NCBI GenBank assembly: GCA_023375675.1
Contig: JALQBC010000004.1
Location: 620,001-684,000 of the forward strand
Direction of reading: 5' to 3'
Origin: Cytospora piceicola
Taxonomy: Eukaryota; Ascomycota; Sordariomycetes; Diaporthales; Cytosporaceae
Length of the DNA: 64,000 nt
Below the pieces are notes generated by a model. The model was not told where the DNA came from. It ran no database searches and was given only the letters and a program-made list of their open reading frames with translations. Position numbers and translations under genes: made by a program. Below are positions 59,247 through 64,000 of this stretch, piece by piece (positions within the stretch are counted from its first letter, which is position 1; every line of letters starts with the position of its first letter).

Positions 59247-62200
59247 CTAGGTACCTCCGTTGATGTACTCATCTAGAACCTGCTTCAGGGATTTCAGGTT
59301 GACAGGTTTGGTAAGGAAAACGTTGACGCCAGATGCAGTGGCATCTCGTCGAATGCTCGCTGAGCCCAGTCCCGTCAGCGCTATCACAGTTGTGGGGTGT
59401 ATTCTCCTCGATTGCTCATGCTCTCGTATTCTACGAGTAGCCTGAACCCCGTCAAGTACGGGCATGGATATGTCTGTGTTGTAAGTACGTCAGTTCATGT
59501 ATCCCATCAATGATTGACATGGTGTATTGGACTGAGATATTGGGGCGGATGGTGTCGGCCAGCGAGGGGATTCTTTCTAGTCCACTGAAATCCCCTCGAG
59601 GTTGCGCATCCTTGCTGCACCTCTAAGGGCTATCATCTCTGGGACTGGGTATATCATGGTAGCAGTTGCGGCTGAGATACATACCCATCAAAATACACTG
59701 GTAAGCCTGGGGGTTGCTAGTGTATTTCTCCACAGCCTGGAGACCATCAACGGCTGTGTCGTACTCGCAGCCCATTTTCTTCATGAACGAGCAAAGAATC
59801 TGTATCTGTCAGCAGGCTATCACGCCCCGAGGGGATCTATTGGTGTCTCTGGTGATGCTTACCCGCAGATTGATGTCGTTATCGTCAACGAGCAGGTACT
59901 TCTGCCGACTGGGAGCCACGGATGTTGTCGCTGATCTGCCTTCGGCGGATGAGGTGTCCCGTGTTATTTTTGGAAACGGTCCCACGCCTGAGCTTCCGGG
60001 AGAATGTGAATTGTCGTCAAGCTTGGTGTTGCCAGCAGGCGTGGACTTCCTTTCTCCTGGTGACGCATGCGGTGACCTCGCGTCTCCAGAATCGCCCGAC
60101 TGTCGCGGCTTTGTCTCGTTTTCTTCTTCGCCTGGCGGCGTGGAAGGGTCCATCGGTGGAGTGTATGCTGGGCTAACAGAAGCAGTTGTATGAGGTCCAT
60201 TCTGTGCTTGCTTCCACTTGAGTACAGCGAGAGCCAAGGACCTCGCCAGTCGACGTGGTCCGACAGGTTGTGAAATGAACTCAGTTACCCATGACTTCTC
60301 CGCCGACTTCGCATACGTATGTGCGGTAAGTGCATCACGGCAGATAACCACCGCAGGGATGTTTAATCTTTCTGAGATGGCTCGACCGTCCAGATCCGTG
60401 AATGCGGCCTCGTTGTACAGGAAAATGTCAGGCCTTTCCTGCTCGACTGCAGAAGCGGGAATAATTTGCAACCCAAGCCATTCTCTGCAGAGTGTCTCCA
60501 TAACAGCTGCTTCTGATACTTGTGAGGGATGCTCGGGCGTTGCTTCCACGACGCGCTCATGGAATCTATTGAAGCCCCTCAAGCACAGACTCAAACCTCG
60601 GAGCCTCTCGAGCAGCTCACGGTGGACGTCGTCGTCGGTGATAGCCTGGATTGGACGGGCAAGTGGCAGAGTTACACGTGCTGTTGTACCTCGGCCAAGC
60701 TGGCTTGTGACAGTGACGGATCCACCCATTGTACTGGATATCTGGCGAACGAGACTCAATCCTAGCCCAGTGCCTGGTGCCAGAGGATCCTCTTGCTTAA
60801 ACGGCGAGAATAGGTCATTCTGAAGATACTCGTCACCGATGCCCTTGCCCGAATCAGAAACCATGAGAATAACATTGGTTTGTTGCTGCCCTTTGCGTGT
60901 TGATGGTTCCATCTGGCGTAGGCTGATCCAGATATATCCCTTCCTGGTAAATTTGAGTGAATTTCCCAGTAGGTTCATTACAACCCTTCTGATTGCCCCG
61001 GGCTGGGCACGAAACTGCCAGGAGACTGTGGGGTCGATATCCAGATAAACGAGGACACCTTCACGCTTGGATTGCTGCGTCATCCCAGACTTGACCGAGT
61101 CGTGTCCGAATGCCTCGACGGCAGCCACTGTATCAAGGCGCCCAATAGCTTCATCGTCAATCTGGCGCCTGTTATTCCTGCTCATCCGAGCGATCGACAT
61201 GACCTGGAAGTTGTAGCCCGCAAAGACACCTACGCATTTCCGAGATTAGTCTCTATTGTCTCACAGCGGCGAGGCGGTTTGCAGATGATTTTGCAACCTG
61301 GTAGTAAATCCCGTTGTCGTTCTGCTAAGGGTTCTGTAGCCAAAGTTGTGGCCACAGCACCTTGCTCCGGTCAACTATACGGCCCTTGACGGGCCACTAC
61401 CTGGCCTGTTGGCTGAGTACGATCGCATGGTGATCTGTATAACAGCCACGAGTCCAAGAGCCCCACAGTTTTCGGTTTGACACCCTGGCAGACTGGGGAG
61501 TCGCAAGCGTCATAAATGGTCACTGGAGTCCGACAGCAGCGTTCTCCTCGCATACAAAACCATGTGCATATAAAACCATGTGGTGAGGTCCAATATACAT
61601 GGACTTTGAAGGTAGGCCACGGATTCCAGGGCAAGAGGGAAGGGAAAGGAAGGAAGGCAAGAAACATACTCTCGGTAACTTCTTCAACCAGGACATCCAG
61701 TTGGGCATCCGATTCCTTGGCCATCATTCCCATATCGTTTGTGGGACGCAGAGATCGGCGTGGACGAGATCGAGACTGTCTTCTTGCGAGCTTCGTAGAT
61801 GTAATGTAAGTGTTGATTTTGCTATGGTCAAGCAGCTGTTGTAGTCAGTGATGAGCCCAGTGTTTGGTGTTCTGGTAAGACGGGCATGTCATTTGGGCGG
61901 GAAAGGCAGAGGACATACATGATCAAGCGTATCAAGAAGAGTACGACCAGATGTTTCGATCAGGTGAACAGTGTCTCCCTGGAAGGCGTCGATATTCGTA
62001 TCTGAACCATGCATCAATACAGAGAAGCGAGCATCATTACAGGGCTACATAAGCCTGACCCCCGGCCGGGGAGGGGGCCACTGGGGTGGTTTCAGGACAT
62101 ACCATTTAGCAGGTCAACAGCAGCAATAACTCCGTGCAAGGGCGATCTTAGCTCATGGCTGAGGGAGCTTAGGAAGTCACCTTGAGACTTCGAGTTAGTA

Positions 62201-64000
62201 AAGAGAGGCGATGTGGAAATTGAAGACCATTTTCTAGAGGCACCAATCCACATGGACAGTGTCATGGGAGACGGTGTGGAGAATAGAAGGTGAAAGCGAA
62301 CCACTCACTCTTGGATTTATCAGAGGCCTGAGCGTTAAGCCTAGCCACCTCTCCCATGAGCGTCGTCCCAAACGCTCGAAGGTAGCTTAACTCCCCCTCG
62401 ACAGTGAAAATACGAATGGGTGAATTCGTCCAGAGCATCCCTCCGGAGAACCATCGGTCCTTGACAGAGTCCCATAAAGGAAGGACAACGACGCTTCTTG
62501 CCCCAGGAAAGATATCTGAAAGGGCTTTGGCTTGACGTTCCAGAGAATGATACTGCCGGGCTTCTCTCCTTTTATTCTTTCCGGTAGATGCGGTGGCATT
62601 CGATCCCTGACGTCGTGGCTTTCCTTGACCATCTACTGAGACAACCACGGAGTTCTCCAGGTCCGAATCTCCAGATAAGAGAGTTCCATCTAAGTACCTT
62701 GTCAGTGGATCGTCCCCATCATGCGAAATGTGCGCAGATGAGCCATATATGGAAATTGCCAAGTGCGAGCACCCGAGACCCTGGACAGTTTGCAGCAAGA
62801 CGATAGTCCTTCGCGAGTCGGGTTGTAACACGACGGACGACAAGATGAAGGAAAAAAAAACAAGAGGGGTGTGGGAACTTAGGAAAACAGACCCAGGTCG
62901 AAGTTGAAGATCTTCCCTGTCGGATACCGGCGAAGAAGTACGTTCAGTAAACGCTCAGGAACTCGCTCGACGCTCATTGTAGCTCCGTCTATACTCGAGG
63001 CCTGGCCCGTAGAAAACCCGAGGACGTCGCAGTATTGTGGTTGGTCTTCGCGAGAAGCTGGAGTTGAAGATGTTGGCTGGTCTTCGTTCCCGGATGATAA
63101 GTAAGGCGGCGACCCCCCAGACTCGGACGATTCCCTTGGTTTATGTCCATAAACCAGTCCGCCGAAAGACCCGATACTGGCATCGAGAAACAAGGCTCCT
63201 TCGACCTCGATGGATTCTCTGATTATATTTGAGGCCCGTGAGAAGGCATCCTTGATGACACTGTGATGCGGATCCGAGGCTGTGATGCTTGCGTGTTTAT
63301 TTGCCTCTGGCAATTCAGGGGCTGTGCATGTCGACACGATGCCTTTCCTGGTGGCGGAGGTAGTGGCCATATGCTCGGCCTGAGCTGGCCGCGACGGGGG
63401 ATTGGAAGACCTGCTCTGTTGCGGACTGGAACTCCGACGACCCTTGGCAAAGGCAACGTCCTGATCTCGCTGCATCCCTAAAGTGTCCTGCGTTAGTACC
63501 TCTTTGTGGGGTCAGTATATCTTGGTAGATCCAAGGGCTGGCCCATAAGTCTACCGGCTTAGAAAACATGCCCCAGTGGAGTGGATTTTCGGAGCCAAGA
63601 AGTAATTGAGAGAAGAGGCGTACCTTGTTGCGTTTCATTCAAGGCACCCTCTTGCTGTCCAGGAACGTCCTCGAACGCGTTGGTTGAGGAGGTAAGCGTG
63701 GCCTTGCCCTCGACAAAACTCCCCAAACCGCGGATCATGCGTTCGCCTCGATGGATGCTGTCCTTGGCAGCTCGGGATTCGAGATAGTGCATAACTATAC
63801 GAGCCATCTCGCGCAGGAACCCTTTGCTATCCTTGTCCAGATCGCCTCTGGGCGACTCGTCAAGAACGGAATAGACACCAATATTAACCCCGTTCTTGGC
63901 TCGAAGGGGCACCCCAGCGTAGAAGCTGTGGTCGGGCCACCGCTCGTAGCCGAATTTCCCAGAAAAGCGACCATCTTTCCTAAGATCGGGCACAATCACG
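59247..64000 (-). CDS. Hybrid histidine kinase (GAF-HisKA-HATPase-REC), 5' partial
   Basis: Predicted exons: 64000-63624, 63477-62889, 62808-62309, 62180-62103, 62001-61919, 61835-61670, 61229-59863, 59799-59685, 59473-59247; the true start is beyond the window. Order: GAF-like region (FYAGVPLRAKNG, GVYSVLD), low-complexity linker, second sensor region (FPGARSVVVLPLWD), HisKA with H box SLSHELRSPLHG (His codon 62157-62155), HATPase with NLLGNSLKF, DSGKGIG and GTGLGLSLV, then a receiver-like stretch without clear Asp, and a C-terminal receiver with LLVDDNDIN, LMDISMP and LTKPVN. All key residues are present, so it should autophosphorylate and pass phosphate via an HPt protein. The 62889/62808 join is the weakest, with a GTTTTC donor. 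The ligand and class are unknown. Confidence 0.9.

Overview
This window is nuclear DNA of a filamentous ascomycete, most likely a sordariomycete. Genes carry short introns (about 50-100 bp) with GTAAGT-type donors, CTAAC/CTGAC branch sites and CAG/TAG acceptors. Gene spacing is about 3-4 kb, and the gene set is typically fungal: hybrid histidine kinase, calcineurin A, questin-oxidase-like protein, DUF3684 protein, CID/SR protein. I joined exons by hand from splice signals, reading-frame phase and remembered family conservation, so boundaries are predictions. I found no tRNA, rRNA or CRISPR signal.

Layout. Positions 1-512 hold the C-terminus of PWP2. Positions 1250-2316 hold a dead Aurora-type kinase gene with several stop codons, flanked by two diverged copies of a ~67-bp repeat whose differences look RIP-like. 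Next come a questin-oxidase-like gene (2510-4131, -), an inositol 5-phosphatase with a beta-propeller (5246-8925, -), a tiny-exon DUF4748-like gene (10414-11036, +), a CID/SR-rich RNA-processing protein (11784-13728, +), the PP2A B56 subunit RTS1 (14666-16846, -), TFIIIC subunit TFC1 (18650-20942, +), a BCS1-like AAA ATPase (21135-23105, -), an L-asparaginase with ankyrin repeats (25010-27163, -), trimethyllysine dioxygenase (28066-30129, +), calcineurin A (31009-32940, +), a putative cyclase (33959-35203, -), a mitochondrial PrmC/MTQ1-like methyltransferase (35717-36882, +), mitochondrial leucyl-tRNA synthetase (36967-39906, -), an LAT-type amino-acid permease (40936-42856, +), NAD-dependent formate dehydrogenase (43740-45731, -), a SAM methyltransferase (47370-48278, -), a ~4.4-kb stretch with no gene I can support, a large GHKL-ATPase/DUF3684 protein with a C-terminal HExxH motif (52710-58066, -), and a hybrid histidine kinase running off the right end (59247-64000, -).

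The genes look like independent housekeeping and signalling genes, not one cluster. Two loose themes recur. One is mitochondria: BCS1-like protein, trimethyllysine dioxygenase, MTQ1-like protein, LeuRS and formate dehydrogenase. The other is phosphate signalling: calcineurin, PP2A-B56, inositol phosphatase and hybrid kinase. Several pairs are divergent and share a promoter region (5-phosphatase/DUF4748, RTS1/TFC1, asparaginase/TMLD, cyclase/MTQ1, LeuRS/permease). The MTQ1-like gene and LeuRS end only 84 bp apart tail to tail. The best second looks are the RIP-like pseudogene with its repeats, two candidate GC-AG introns, the GHKL-ATPase/HExxH architecture, a recurring TACCTAGGTA palindrome, and the hybrid kinase's extra receiver-like region.
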